Assembly (NCBI RefSeq): GCF_014529535.1
Contig: NW_023503608.1
Coordinates: forward strand, 9,102,501 to 9,166,500
Source: Bradysia coprophila
Lineage: Eukaryota; Arthropoda; Insecta; Diptera; Sciaridae
Length of the DNA: 64,000 nucleotides
Reading direction: 5' to 3'
In this document: piece after piece, positions 1 to 11,548 of the stretch
Numbering within the stretch: the first letter of the stretch is position 1
Layout of the letters: each line of letters begins with the position of its first letter
Notes under the pieces: model-generated
Seen by the model: only the letters and a program-made list of their open reading frames with translations
Databases searched by the model: none
Told to the model about the DNA's origin: nothing
Translations under genes and position numbers: made by a program

Positions 1-811
1 TCTCTTTCGGGAACTTTCGCAATTCAGGACAGGTTCGGCAACAGCTGCAGCAGCTCCATTAGGTATTTTGAGCACGCCCATATTCATTCCATTGAAACTG
101 TGACTGGAATTATCCATTTGGCCATCGTCCTCATCATCATCAGGTATTTGAATCAGTCCATCGGATAGGCCATCGCTCCGATAGCAATTTTCATCGAATT
201 CGGATGATGTCTGTGGATGAACTTCGTACGAGAATGGGTCGTGTGGTTCGAATGATTCGTTTTTCGGTGCTCGGGATCTCATGTGTTCAGCTGTAATGTG
301 AATCTGTCAGTAATTGACTTTTATTTACCAATGTAATGGCAATGTCATACATAGAAATAGTAACGATTTATAGTGCACCCATTTGGACTGGTACTCGTGT
401 GGTTCTATTAACATTTCGTCATGCTCATCTCTGGGAATTCGTTTGAATTCGACACGAAAATTGTCCCGTAGGCCTTTCCATTTTGCTTTCAATGTGACCA
501 CTGCAAGTATAATAGGTAGGGGTGTTAGCAATTTTATTTCATTTTAAACGCTGTGTGTTTGATTGAAAAACGTCTATATAACGTACTTGGTAGCTTATGC
601 ATTTTGGATAAATCAGTCCATGTCTGCTCCATAAACCCCTTATTACAATGATAGTTGCGATCCCAAATGCCTTTACAATAAAAATGAGTGTTAATTTCTA
701 TCGAATATTTCCGGCTTATGAGCATGCTAAAGTATTATAGTTACATGGGCGATCTTGTATATCTTGTATAAAGCGTTCAATATCCAAATTGGCTGCCAGC
801 GGTGTCGTCAT
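1..811 (-). CDS. MADF-domain (Adf-1-like) transcription factor, 5' part
   Basis: Four exons by eye: 745-811, 587-670, 351-500 and 290 down to the window edge; the 3' end is outside. The protein starts MTTPLAANLDIERFIQDIQD at 811. Joined exons give an N-terminal MADF domain at about residues 10-100: an aliphatic start helix, RPCIWDRNYH, W in MEQTWTDL, then WKGLRDNFRVEFKR and the closing SKWVHYKSLLFL. MADF is a Myb-related DNA-binding fold, often paired with a C-terminal BESS domain, which would lie beyond the edge. After the domain comes an acidic, low-complexity stretch (DDDEDDG, then an alanine run). Exon phases agree at each junction. It is a nuclear DNA-binding protein by family; the specific orthologue is not identified. 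Confidence 0.8.
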
Positions 812-3050
812 TCTCTTGAAATATTCAGTTGTATATATATAAACCGTATGAATGTAAAGTCAAAAATCAATCTTGCCGAACAGAAAAGAGAAATGAAAAG
901 AATAACAAACGCTACGTGTATGCCTCCGTAAGCGTTTCTCGCTCAACTAAATAAAATACATTTGAAAGCAAACACGCTATGCCTGCTTTTTTCAATTTCA
1001 GGTACCTAACATAGCGGCAGCTGCTGCTGCTTTTCGTTTTGTTCGCTCTCATACACAACTGTAGAACTTTTCCATATCGGCTGGTAAAACGACTACGATG
1101 AGGAATGGAAAAAAAAATTCATTTGCCAAATACACATATAAGCGGAGAAAGTGTATCGTGATGCGTGACGTTCTTTCGTATCGGCTTGTTCATGCTGTCC
1201 CGTTTATTTCTAGTTAAGCCGTCGCTGGTTTTATCTGCCTTTATGTTTTTAGCAAGCAAAGTGTAACTATTGTATATCATTTGATTTTGTTATGTACGTT
1301 CGATGTGTATATATCCATACAATTGTATATATATATATATATACACTCTGCCATATGTCGATTTTGTAGCATTGAAATGAGGGTACTGCTAGCTGATATA
1401 CTTATATCTTAAAGGTATCTATAGAGATGTATAATGTACAATACACAAACGTACAAACGTTGATGTAAAAACTTTTTTTTAGTCTTCCATCCACTCTTCG
1501 CTTATGTATTTTATCGTTCCTTAGTTTGTGACCCGAATTACAACAACAAAATATAGGTATATATATCTTTATGGCATCTATGTTAGTTTATTGCATTTGA
1601 CAAGCCAAGAATTTCAGTTATATTTTGCTGTGTTCATGTCTCACTCTGATATAGAGTATTTGAGTATATTTCTCAGACACGTTTATAAAGAGAACTCGAG
1701 AAATAAATATGTATTCTGATGCCATAGTCCGTGTTAAATACATAATATGATCGGAGTGTTGTAAGTTGTATATCTTTGCCGCAGTTTCCATAGCTTAAAA
1801 TGATTGAGCACCGTACATTCATAGTATGATTTTATTATGGTTAAATACGAAAAATTCATGATTGATCAGCCGAAATTACACAAGAATTTCAATTGACAGC
1901 ATGTAAAACAACTAAATATGTTGCCTGTAAATGCTAGATGAAAGACTGTTCGATAAGTCATCTTCCTGTTTCCATAATTAATGAAATTGCATTTCCTTGC
2001 CAACAGAATTGAAATAGTTCACTGTTTGTTGAGTTACTGGCAAAACACCCTCGAAACAAGAAACGTTGAAATTTAACAAATTGATTTTACAAGAGGGTTC
2101 GGTGCTCGGTGGCCTGTTTCCGAATGTTGTTGGTCTACTATATTAATATTAATGGGACGGTCGGTCTTGACTAAACTCTTGATCCATATGCAATCTAACA
2201 AACGATCAATTTAAATTCAATGGTCGAATATTATGAGTCAAATAAATTGGGAATCCCAAAAAACATCTGCAAATTTCTACAAATTGATTGCGTACACGTC
2301 CTGTATGCAATTTCTCTCGTAATCGTAATTTTATGAAACGATGACTCATTTTTCGTAATAACTGCATAGCCTTAATGTTGTCACACACACACACACACTA
2401 CGAACAATAAAAACCGAATTAAAAAAAGTGATGAATGAATTTGTGAAGAGAAAAAAGTGTTGATGACGATCCTTTTAGACAACATCCATACATAATTTAG
2501 TCACAGGACCACGGATTGGAATACTCTTATAAAGACTGCTCTCGAGATTATTACATGTTCTCTGTGAGAACCTGTTGTGTAAATCTCTCTTTCTCATTGG
2601 AGAAGTAGTTATTTGTTTACTAAGGAGATAAAATAGGAAATTCCAACTAGAGCGAACCGAGGGTCGTAATTGGCTCGAGCTAAAATTTACCATTTTTCGT
2701 CAAAGGATGAGTTAGTTATTCCTTTGATGAAAACTTCTTTCGGGGCTACAACCCTCAAAATTGCCTAAAATCTTTCGTCCACCACAGATACGTGAATAAC
2801 TATTTCCTTTGACAAAAATTTTAAGAAAAAAAACCTAAAAAACAATTTAAAAAAAACTAAGTTCAGGGGACAAAATCAACATTTCTTTACTGAATTTTCA
2901 ATTCACAGCGTGAGAGGAATATGCCATTTTATTAATGCATTTGAGTGGACAAAAAATTTCCGCACACATGAACAATATTTTCCATTAGGGTAGAAAGACC
3001 GACAACTAAAATGCGTATAACACAAATAGTTGCTGCACAGTCTACGACTA
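812..3050. other. Intergenic, AT-rich
   Basis: No supported gene. It holds the upstream region of the MADF gene, an AT dinucleotide run at about 1324-1343, a short CA run at about 2383-2398, and one degraded palindromic repeat (listed separately at 2705-2818). Confidence 0.6.
2705..2818. repeat. Palindromic MITE family B, degraded copy
   Basis: The right half carries the family core (TTGCCTAAAAT, a CGTCC segment, CAGATACGTGAATAACTA). The outer ends CAAAGG...AGTTATTC and GAATAACTATTTCCTTTG are inverted. Related copies lie near 13.9, 43.5, 49.8, 51.4 and 53.3 kb. Confidence 0.55.
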
Positions 3051-3470
3051 CGCACTAACTGAAGATATAAACATAAACATATTGTGTGTATAATAACATC
3101 TTGCGTTTCAGTGTGCCGTACTGATATCGTGCACTGATAAGGGACGTCTACAGATTTTATTTATAATTTTTTGCACCGTCACATATCATCAGCAACCTCT
3201 CGAGACCAATCTCTATATAATATTATGCAAAATATAATAACCGATAGACATATGAATGAAGATAATCGGGTATCACAGTCTGAATCGTAACACGAACGTA
3301 TTGTAACTTGTTTCGCGACATTTCATTCAATTTGCGAACATCGTCGCGTTGAAAGCTATACTATCGGGTCGCACTCAAATATTTACGTTTCGGTTTCCGT
3401 CAGACTTTGGAAATTACACTTGGAAAGTCGGAAAATCTGTTCCACTTAATTACTATATCCGGTTTAGAGA

Positions 3471-6400
3471 ATGGTTAAAGAAATTCGTCATCTAAAGACA
3501 GGTCAGTAATAAACGTCGTTTAACTGTGTAAAAAAAGTGTAAAAAATTGAATCCCGCTCATATGTCTACATTTTAAAGATTCAGCTGGTGATAAAATGAA
3601 ATTTTTTATTATATTTGTGTGCTGTTATTTCATTTTATTGTACGTAGTACATACGTCTCTATTATCAATTAGATATCGATATCAATCGCACAATATTAGA
3701 GACGCAGTTTTACTTTCAAAATTATTACAGTCACTCCCTAGATTGCTATGGGAAGGTGTTTCTGGCGCCACTCTTAGATCTTCTTGCAATTATCGTCGGT
3801 AAATAATAGAACACAATGATGGTGTGTGTTTACAACAGACATAAGACGCTTTCGCATTTCAATTTTCGACAAGTAAAAACACTCTACATCGGCGAGTAAT
3901 ATGTACTTGCAACCTTGAAAATGTATTCGCTTACAGAGTTTGATCTATGATTCTCGATGCGATTGATAAGTAGCAGCAATACTTTCTCTAGCAAACAAAC
4001 TCTCAGCTCTGCTAGAGATATTATTTGTAGCAGCCGAAATGAACCTGTTGCAGATGGCTGTCATCTGTTTTATCGACAACGACAGCAACAATAAACGACA
4101 AGCTCTGACTAATGAGGTCTTATAATAGCAAGAAGCATGTTCAAAACAGGTGAAATAAAAGATTTCTGAAATCAATATATTAAAATATTCGATCAAATGA
4201 AGTAATAGTTTGCAGTAGTAAAACTGTTTTGATATGTTTGCCGTCCGTGACATGTTAATAAAATGTAGCACACCACGGTACAGTACATTACTTAAAACTT
4301 TGAAACGGCAAAAACGAGTTCATTTACATTGGGATGTTCCTAAGTTACATTTGTTTTAAATACTGGTTGAAGGAAGTCATTACGTTCGTCGATGCCAGCT
4401 AATATTGCAGAATTTATAAATTTTTTGGTCTAAATAGCTAAAATTGTTGAATGTTCCGTATTTTTACTGTTATTACAACATTGCAGAATTATCGCTGTTT
4501 TCAAAATTAATTTTATCTATAAACTTACGAACAATTGCAAAGTGCTGTGAGTCTACAATATTTTCTACCAATAAAAATAGCTTTTTATCGCACTTTGAAG
4601 TAACATTATTAGACTAAATTTCGCAGATAAGTCTGGTATCATCAACTATCATAAGCAAAATCATAGATTTCCTGTGACAGTTATTGCCCCGATCATGATA
4701 GTTGTGATAAGATTTTCCTGCACAAAATACATACAATTTCCATAAGTGTTGAACGCGATATAATTGCTACATCTGTTACTTCTTCACTTTCGTTACAGCA
4801 TAGTTTTTTGAATGGGTTTTTGCCACATTAGTGAGTACTTCCGTTAAAGGGAGTGTATCACGATTTTTTTTTAAATGTATAGAAAATGTCTTTGCTTATC
4901 TAGTGCTGAAATATCGCGACTTCGTCGCTCATTTCTGGCCCACTATAAACAAAACGTTGTTTCTAACTTATGCTAAATGACTTTTTTTTAGAGAGTTTGA
5001 TTCCAGAACTCGCCTCCGGCTCGTGCAACACTATTTATGTATTTCTGTCAGAGAGTTAATACTAACGGCTTATAGATAAAGTCATCTGAGGGGTTTTAGA
5101 GCAATTTATATAAAAAAACATTATTCTTTAGACTTTTAACTACGAATAATAGCAGCTAAGTTAAGGGAATTTCCTTTTTTAAGAAAAGGATGAAGAAGAC
5201 TCTCTTGGATAGCTTGAAAACACTCTAATGTCTAGCTAAAGACATAAACATAAATAATATTGCTAGTAAATGCACTTTAATTAGCGCTTCAATGATAAGA
5301 GAAGTTTACAGATTGTTTTACAACTGTACAAAGTCACATATCAACAGCAGCCTCTCAAGATCAATCTCTATAGTAATATAAAAAAAGAATAATACGCGAC
5401 AGACGATAATCTGGTATCGTAGTCTAGAGACACATGTCAATGTTTCGCGACACTTCAATTGATTTGAAAGTTACTATTACGTCGCCCATATATAAATACT
5501 TACTTTGTACTAGGAGCGTCTAGATCTGTTCCATTTAGTGTTTTATGAAGTGTGCGGAATGGTTGAGTGAGGTACGTCGGTCTTCTAAACATCTAGCGAC
5601 CGTACGGTGAGAGATTACTACGTTTGTATAAATAGTGTAAAAATGATTTGTAAAATGTGATTTTATGTAGTACCATGGCGTTGCGAAAGTTCATCAGTTT
5701 ATTGTCTAGCACCGAAGCTGACTTTGACATGAGTCTAATAGAGGGCTGAAAAAGTATTAAATATTGGATATCAATCCTCATCAATCACTGCTAAATTGCT
5801 AAATTTTGGTAGAACTTCTAGGAATATGTTTTTATTAAGTGAATTTAATAACATTTACAGTTTCGTATTTTAAAGTAGCAAAAAAACTTGAAAATGCGAC
5901 TCATTGACAAATCCGTTTCCAAACAGCAAAGCTTCATTATTATCAATTAGATAACAATGTTGTTTGTTGTTTCTTCACACAATTTTAGAGACACAGCTTT
6001 ATATGCAAAGTTATTAGCGACACTCCCTAGATTGTCATGGGAAGGTGTTCCTGGCGCTACCCTTAATTGTTCTCCCTTGCAATTATCGTCAGCATATAAT
6101 AGAACACAATAATCGTGCGTGTCTAAAGACGAAAGTTGTTTTCGCATTTCAATTTTCCACAAATGGAAACACTCTCCATCCTTGAGCCATATGTCCTCGC
6201 AACCATGAAAATTGATTCGCCTACACAGTGTGATCTGTGATCCTTGTTGTGATTGACACGTAACAGTTGAAATTAATAAAATGCAAAACACCAAGGTGCG
6301 GTACATTGTACTTATGATTGTCTTTGAAACGAGCAATCGAGTTTATTTTACAATGAGGTTTTTCTAAGTTTCATTTGTGTTAAATACTAGTTGAAGAAAG

Positions 6401-7453
6401 TCGTTAAATTCGTTAAATTCTAACTATTATATAGAACTTACAAGTTATTTGGTCTAAATAACCATAGTTGTAGAATGCTCCGCATTTTTACCGTTATCAG
6501 TATCAGAATCAACATTGTTACAAAGTATGCAGAATTGTCGCTTAACCAACTTTCACTCAAAAGTCCGGTAGAACCACATCAACTATAGAGGCTATTGTTT
6601 TTCATTGGTGCACCACACATTTCTGCCATAGATTACGTCATTTAAAACCTAATTTCTATCTAAAAATTAAGATAATTTTAACCAAAGATCACATTTCACA
6701 AAATAGGTGATGCGGAACCGACTTTTCCCAGCGATGGAAAACTTCAATTGCTTTCAATGCGATTCTGTCCGTACGCTCAACGAATACATATTATTCTGGA
6801 AGCGAAACAAATTCCATATCATACATGCAACGTCAATTTGACCAACAAGCCGGAGTGGTTAACCAGATATAGTCCACTCGGTAAAGTGCCAGCTCTGGGA
6901 GTACCTACTGAAAACGGTGTCCTATTTATCCACGAATCGATGGTTATTGCCGATTATCTGGATGAAAAATATCCGGAAAAATTGTTGTATCCCAAAGATC
7001 CATTGGCGAAGGCCGTAGATAGACTTCTTATCGAGCAATTCAATGGTGTTATCACCGCATATTATAAGGCAATCAACGATCCTACTGCCATTAATGATTT
7101 AACGAATGGTTTGGACAAATTTGAGGCAGAATTGGAAAGACGTGGTACATCATTCTTCGGAGGAAGTAGTCCTGGTATGTTGGATTATATGATATGGCCG
7201 TGGTGCGAGCGAATTGCATTTTTAAAATACAAAGGATTTAGCTTGGATAAAGCGAGATATGCTCTTTTGGTGGGTAGTAGTAGTGGTACTGAATTGACGC
7301 ATATTTAATTACACTGCTAATTTGTAGATTGATTGGAATGCTAAAATGATTGCTGATTCAGCTGTCGAGGTTCACTACGTAGCACCTGAATTCCATGCTA
7401 AATATTGGGAAACTCGTAGCGCAGGAGCAGTCAACTATGATATACTGTTGTGA
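3471..7453 (+). CDS. Glutathione S-transferase, omega class (copy 1)
   Basis: Inferred exons 3471-3501, 6707-7269 and 7328-7453, giving 239 aa. The N-terminal thioredoxin-like domain has the omega catalytic cysteine in RFCPYAQR (Cys31, aligned with Cys32 of human GSTO1), then KVPALGVP with the cis-proline and the glutathione-contact ES of FIHESMVIADYLDEKYPE; an alpha-helical C-terminal domain follows. Omega GSTs act as glutathione-dependent thiol transferases and dehydroascorbate reductases in the cytosol. The 31-base first exon (MVKEIRHLKT) has the same length and phase as exon 1 of the copy at 11948, but lies in duplication copy A. The nearer candidate at 5561 has an in-frame TGA. Exons 2 and 3 are firm; use of the distant exon 1 across a 3.2-kb intron is inference. 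Confidence 0.75.
3660..3985 (-). pseudogene. Decayed copy of the secreted protein gene at 5947-6306
   Basis: On the minus strand this stretch aligns along its length with the intact gene at 5947-6306 (shared blocks such as CACTCCCTAGATTG and TGGGAAGGTGTT), but with several indels and substitutions. The only ORF here, on the opposite strand, is a shadow. A MITE inserted at about 3985-4235 separates the remnant from its former 5' end. It sits in duplication copy A, downstream of the good GST exon 1. Confidence 0.75.
3985..4235 (-). mobile_element. MITE family A, reverse copy
   Basis: Carries on the minus strand the diagnostic run found near 21.97, 29.47, 37.98 and 49.62 kb: ATCTTTTA/ATTTC, a T-rich tract, AACATGC, then a TATAAGACCTCATTAGTCAGAG block. 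The aligned duplicate at 5.9-6.3 kb lacks it, so it is a true insertion made after the duplication. Confidence 0.7.
4500..5220. other. Spacer between the two duplicate copies
   Basis: AT-rich, with no ORF or exon-like segment. Where GST exons 2 and 3 of copy A would be expected nothing resembles them, so the duplication ended before them or they have been lost. Confidence 0.6.
5220..6540. repeat. Segmental duplication, copy B (of 3050-4500)
   Basis: Counterpart of copy A. It keeps an intact antisense secreted-protein gene but a ruined GST first exon (ATGGTTGAGTGA at 5561, stop at codon 4). A TATA-like TATATAAATA stands at 5489-5498, absent from copy A at the matching place. Functional halves therefore alternate between the copies: GST exon 1 survives in A, the antisense gene in B. 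Confidence 0.75.
5947..6306 (-). CDS. Small secreted Cys-rich protein, possibly beta/gamma-crystallin-like
   Basis: 119 aa from the Met at 6306; an earlier in-frame Met at 6336 would place ten polar residues before the signal peptide. The hydrophobic leader MYRTLVFCILLISTVTC is a clear signal peptide. The mature part has six or more cysteines and the run YCVLLYADDNCKGEQL, then GTPSHDNLG and YKAVSLKLC. That pattern (aromatic-x-aspartate-x-x-C-x-G, later K-A-x-S-hydrophobic) resembles one Greek-key motif of the beta/gamma-crystallin fold; the assignment is tentative. The gene is single-exon and lies antisense within the inferred first intron of GST copy 1, with a pseudogene copy at 3660-3985. 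Extracellular; function unknown. Confidence 0.65.
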   Translation of the reverse strand: MYRTLVFCILLISTVTCQSQQGSQITLCRRINFHGCEDIWLKDGECFHLWKIEMRKQLSSLDTHDYCVLLYADDNCKGEQLRVAPGTPSHDNLGSVANNFAYKAVSLKLCEETTNNIVI

Positions 7454-7608
7454 AGTTCTAGCAGGTCAATTGACAACGGTTTCATTTTATACTTGTTTCG
7501 ATGTATTTAATGCGAAAATGTTGTGCTTTGCATAACAATATAACTAACAACTTAAAGGTATTCTAACTTACGTTTATTATCACAAAGCCTTCCCTGTTGA
7601 TCAAATCC

Positions 7609-10195
7609 TCACTTCCTTTTTCCATTTCTATCTGACTTCACGTAACAAACTTCGGCTGGAAATCCATTAGCATTAAAGTAGTCTATCCACAGAATTTGTT
7701 TGGAAGACAGGATATCATTCGGTCCCTTTACTTCTGCAGCTTTTATAATTCCAGTTTCAGCATTCCAAATCAGCAGATCCGGAAAACCACTCTGAGTGAA
7801 CCGCAGATGACTGCACAATCGCTTCAATATTGCAACAATCACCTCATTTCCCATACAAATAGCGATTTCCTTTAAGCTTTCAATATCCAGAGCATCCCAT
7901 GATATCAGGCAAGACGTGCCATGATTATCCGTCCAAACCTGGTCCAAATTCGATTCCAATTCTGACGGTGAAAAGTTGCGAATTTCATCAAGCCGATCGT
8001 CAATGTGCTTTGCTCGGCGACGATAGAAATCTTCAAATGACAAATCAAGCGGCTGAGACTGATAGCATGTTCGGAATGCATCCGGCACATCGGAATAGAT
8101 GATGTTCCACATCAATAGATTCAAAAGGGCGTGGTAAACGATACCCTCCGAATGAAGTCCTTTTGTGTAACCGTTGCATTTATAGTGACGAAGAGCAGCT
8201 TCTTCCACGGGAATGCATGTAATGTCCCCATCTTGATTGGTAGTTGTGAAAATATTTTTTCGACCGTTCACATTTCTGGCTAGAGCTTCGGCGGTGATTG
8301 TTATTTCCGGAAATTTTTCCACATCGAATTCTGAACAGTTACTGAAGGTGGCAGCGATTTTGGGATTCAGGCTCTTTGCCAGTCGTTGTCCACGCTGATA
8401 GACAGAATAACGAAACCCAACTTTAACGTGTGGGTCTTTTAAACCATTGACAATCATTTCCAGTGCCTCTGCGGGCTGTTTCAAATGTTTATCTAAATCA
8501 ATTGCCAGCCGTTCCAACCACTTGCCTTTATAATGTTGGCAATATACTTCCTGCAGGTATATAAGCCGTAAGACTTCAACAGCTCTTGCATGATCTTTGA
8601 GTTGCTCAAGTACGGCAACTAGATGGTTTAAACAACGGGTAAATATGTGACCAGCAGTTTGATTACGTAGATAATTCGGAAGTAACAAATCGGCAGCGTG
8701 TTTTTGATTCGAAAATATTTTATGAAATTGAGACTCAGCTTCTGGCAAGTGTTGCGAGACTAGACAATCAAAATTTTTCTTTTCGATTCCGACCAAAATC
8801 TTATTTTCCAAACGGCAGGCAATTTCGTACAATACAAGATCGTCTCTAGTCTTATAAATGACATCTTTTTTGTTGATAGTGTACGTCGGATAGGTAAGTT
8901 CTCCATTTTCTACCTTCAATTGATTGAACCTGAAAATGAGCATGTCAGAAATGTTTGAATTTCAAAAGGACAAACATTTACTTACAACTGCTGGCTTAGA
9001 ATGGCTGCATTTTCATCCTCATTGACTTGTGGTGGATAGTACAGGTAGCACATCCTTGAAAACAGTCGCCCGGAATTTTCGTCAATACAAAACGCAGTTG
9101 AACCAAGCATCTTCTTCACGCTGCAACGAAAGAGAACCCATGAATTCAATTCAACGATTTTGAATTAGGAGTATCCGCTCACTAATGCAAAATAGTTTGT
9201 TCCACCGACGAAACTTTTTTGGAGAAGTAGTTTTGAATTGATCGACTTGATTTAGCATGTTTCTTTATTGCGTCCATCAATGACTGTTTCGACGTCATTT
9301 TACTTAAGCTAATGCCGTTTATAGATTTCGCGCATGCCTTCAACTCTGCCGGATCCAACAGTTCCAGGACTTCTTCAAGATTGTCGATGACATTACCTTT
9401 AAGTAAATATTGGGTAAGTAAACTTCATCAAAAACTCCCGAGTTTCTCTATTTTACAAGGTAGAAGTAGTCGCTTTACAACCAATTCATCGAACATTTCT
9501 TGCAAACTGTCTCCAATTTCGGGATAACTGATTTTGGACGTTCTTATCCATCGATGTTTTCTCACATACAGTCGAACATAGAGGCGTTGTGATGGAACTG
9601 CAACAAAACATTAAGTTAGTTTCGGCGAATTTTCCTTCGTAAATTTGATCATACCTGACATGGACTTGAAATTTTCGATTACGGTCCAATCGTCCTCGTT
9701 GAACAAATGGTAATTCGAGTCGTCATTCAAAACCCAATCGATCATTGACAGGAAACTGCTTAATTTGTAGTCGGTGAATTCTTCTTTCGGCGTTGGATTT
9801 TCCTTTTTGTCTGACGAACCGTTTTCTTCTTGAAGAACCACTTCCAGAAAATCATCTGTTGTCACCAGCTCGTCAGATTTATCGGCTAGCGAAATTTCGA
9901 CTGATGCCTCGTTTGTTGAAGTTGAGGCTTCGCTGACCGTTTCGTTGTTACCGGACGATTCATTTATTGTTGAATTTAAAGACGAATCGTTCACAGTTTC
10001 CTCATTTACACTGGTTACCCCATCTTCTTCATCACTGCTCAACAGTGATATTACAACGGAAGATCTCTGCAAATTTTGTTTATTTCTGACTCCTTGCAAG
10101 CTCCGTGGTTTAATTCGAAGCGGCACGGATGACAAAACATAGTCTTTCGTTTTCGGCTGAAAGAACTTATTAATTATCGCTTGCTTTTTCGACAT
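7609..10195 (-). CDS. FAN1: Fanconi-associated nuclease 1 (FAN1)
   Basis: Exons 9655-10195, 9457-9597, 9183-9396, 8986-9120 and 7609-8929, all in phase, giving 783 aa. FAN1 is a nuclear 5'-flap endo/exonuclease for interstrand-crosslink and stalled-fork repair. Seen here: the segment RLYVRLYVRKHRWI, an SAP-like region near 228-270 (DNLEEVLELLDPAELK), a helical TPR-like middle, and a C-terminal VRR_nuc domain with D728 in PDLLIWN and E743/K745 in AEVKGPND, the same spacing as the human D960/E975/K977 catalytic set. The human N-terminal UBZ zinc finger is not evident. Instead residues 5-12 (QAIINKFF) fit the PIP-box consensus, and VVISLLSSDEED at 47-58 fits a SUMO-interaction motif. The tail is basic. 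The gene lies between two omega GSTs on the opposite strand. Confidence 0.95.
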
Positions 10196-10416
10196 CGTTT
10201 ACATCGAATGATCGAACACGACTTGATCAGCACAACGAGACTAAATCCATTGACAGAAATGAAATTAATTAAACGAGAATACTTTGCCGGTAAACTAAAC
10301 TTGTTGTTTTGAACCGTAATACTGTCATGCAATGAATACTCACTCTTGTCACGCACATGAAACGAAAAACTGTCAAAAGAAAACATATGATCGACACTAC
10401 ATAATAACATGAACAT

Positions 10417-10680
10417 TTAGAGCGGGAACGCTTGACATTATGTTAAGTGTTACACGGTTGATGTAATTTACACACTACAGTGGCAAGAAAAGTAGCGATG
10501 AACTCGGGATAGTTTGACATCACACTGTAAGTTAATTTGTGGATAATACTTTAAGAAGATTCGACAATTATATAGGTAGAATGGGAGGGCAAATAATCAT
10601 AGAAAATCCTTTGGCAGTCAAAAGACAATCCTTAGAAAATTATTCAAAATTTTAAGAAAGAAATCCTCATTTCATAGAAG
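10417..10680. other. Upstream spacer of FAN1
   Basis: AT-rich spacer between the FAN1 5' end and the foldback element. Nothing recognisable. Confidence 0.5.
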
Positions 10681-11548
10681 GCTTTTAGTGCAGGTCGATA
10701 TGTAATTTCGTGCGATTTACGGTATTAAGAAATTTTCTTTGTCTCATCTTGTTTGCCATAAAAAGTTGTGGGACATAATTTTTTCTGGAAAATGGAAAAT
10801 CGTTTTTCCGGCCGGAAAAGCCTATTCATATGAAAACCTTTAAAGTCGAATATCTACGAAAATACAATATGTTTTTTTGAAAAATTTCTTCTGTTCTGGT
10901 AAGTATGCCTCATTGCCGATATTTCGTGGAAGAACTTTTTTTTTTGAGGAGTCGCAATGGAGCTGGTATAAGGGTTCTCCCAAAAAGTGTCCCGGAAAAT
11001 TCATCAACTTTGAGGCCATTTTCGCTGGCCATTTCCAATTTACTTTTCATAAAAGTGGTGTCGTTCGAAAGCTACATTCAAGTACTTCTGATTTCAGCCG
11101 GCCGGCCATAATCCATGTTCAGAAGCCTGAGATATGGTCTGGAAAAGTCATGCATGTTCTTTTAGGGATTTTGCAAGTTATTTCTAGATCAATAAAAGAT
11201 ACGTTGCTATTATTTGGGATACTAATTCACGTGTTTCTTGCACATACATTTCGTCACTACTTCTCCTCTCCTTGATTTCGGTTCTTCCACGAAATATCGG
11301 CAATGATGCATACTTACCAGAACAGAAGAAATTTTTCAAAAAAATATTGTATTTCCGGAGATATTCGACTCTAAAGGTTTTCAAATGAATGGCTTTTCCG
11401 GCCGGAAAAACGATTTTCCATTTTCAGGAAAAAAATTTGTTCCACAACTTTTTATGGCAAACAAGATGAGACAAAGAAAATTTCTTAATAACGTAAATCG
11501 CACGGGGCCATTTTTTTCGACATATCGACCTGGACTATTTAGAAGACC
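10680..11548. mobile_element. Foldback element with about 250-base inverted arms
   Basis: Left arm about 10680-10935 and right arm about 11277-11548 are inverted copies. Matching blocks in order include CAGGTCGATATGT / ACATATCGACCTG, CTTTGTCTCATCTTG / CAAGATGAGACAAAG, TTTTCCGGCCGGAAAA on both sides, and CCGATATTTCGTGGAAGAAC / GTTCTTCCACGAAATATCGG. The unpaired centre is about 340 bases. The ORFs inside it are not conserved-looking and there is no transposase, so it is a non-autonomous foldback or large MITE. Confidence 0.8.

Larger units (their letters stand above)
3050..4500. repeat. Segmental duplication, copy A (of 5220-6540)
   Basis: Collinear similarity with 5220-6540 in blocks: the segment near 3180 (CACATATCATCAGCAACCTC) matches that near 5337; a GST first exon at 3471 matches a ruined one at 5561; the antisense secreted-protein gene at 5947-6306 matches the decayed sequence at 3660-3985; the flank near 4300-4480 (TTTGGTCTAAATA) matches that near 6450. 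Copy A is interrupted at about 3985-4235 by a MITE (family A). It carries only the 5' half of the GST locus; no exon 2 or 3 follows. Confidence 0.8.

Noticed and set aside
1320-2398. AT and CA dinucleotide runs
   Set aside because: Ordinary microsatellites with no further structure.
3945-4271. 108-codon minus-strand ORF
   Set aside because: It runs through the MITE insertion and pseudogene remnant and has no similarity to the intact gene's frame.
5561-5591. GST first exon in duplication copy B
   Set aside because: Alignable with the exon at 3471 but has an in-frame TGA and shifted spacing, so it is not used in the gene model.
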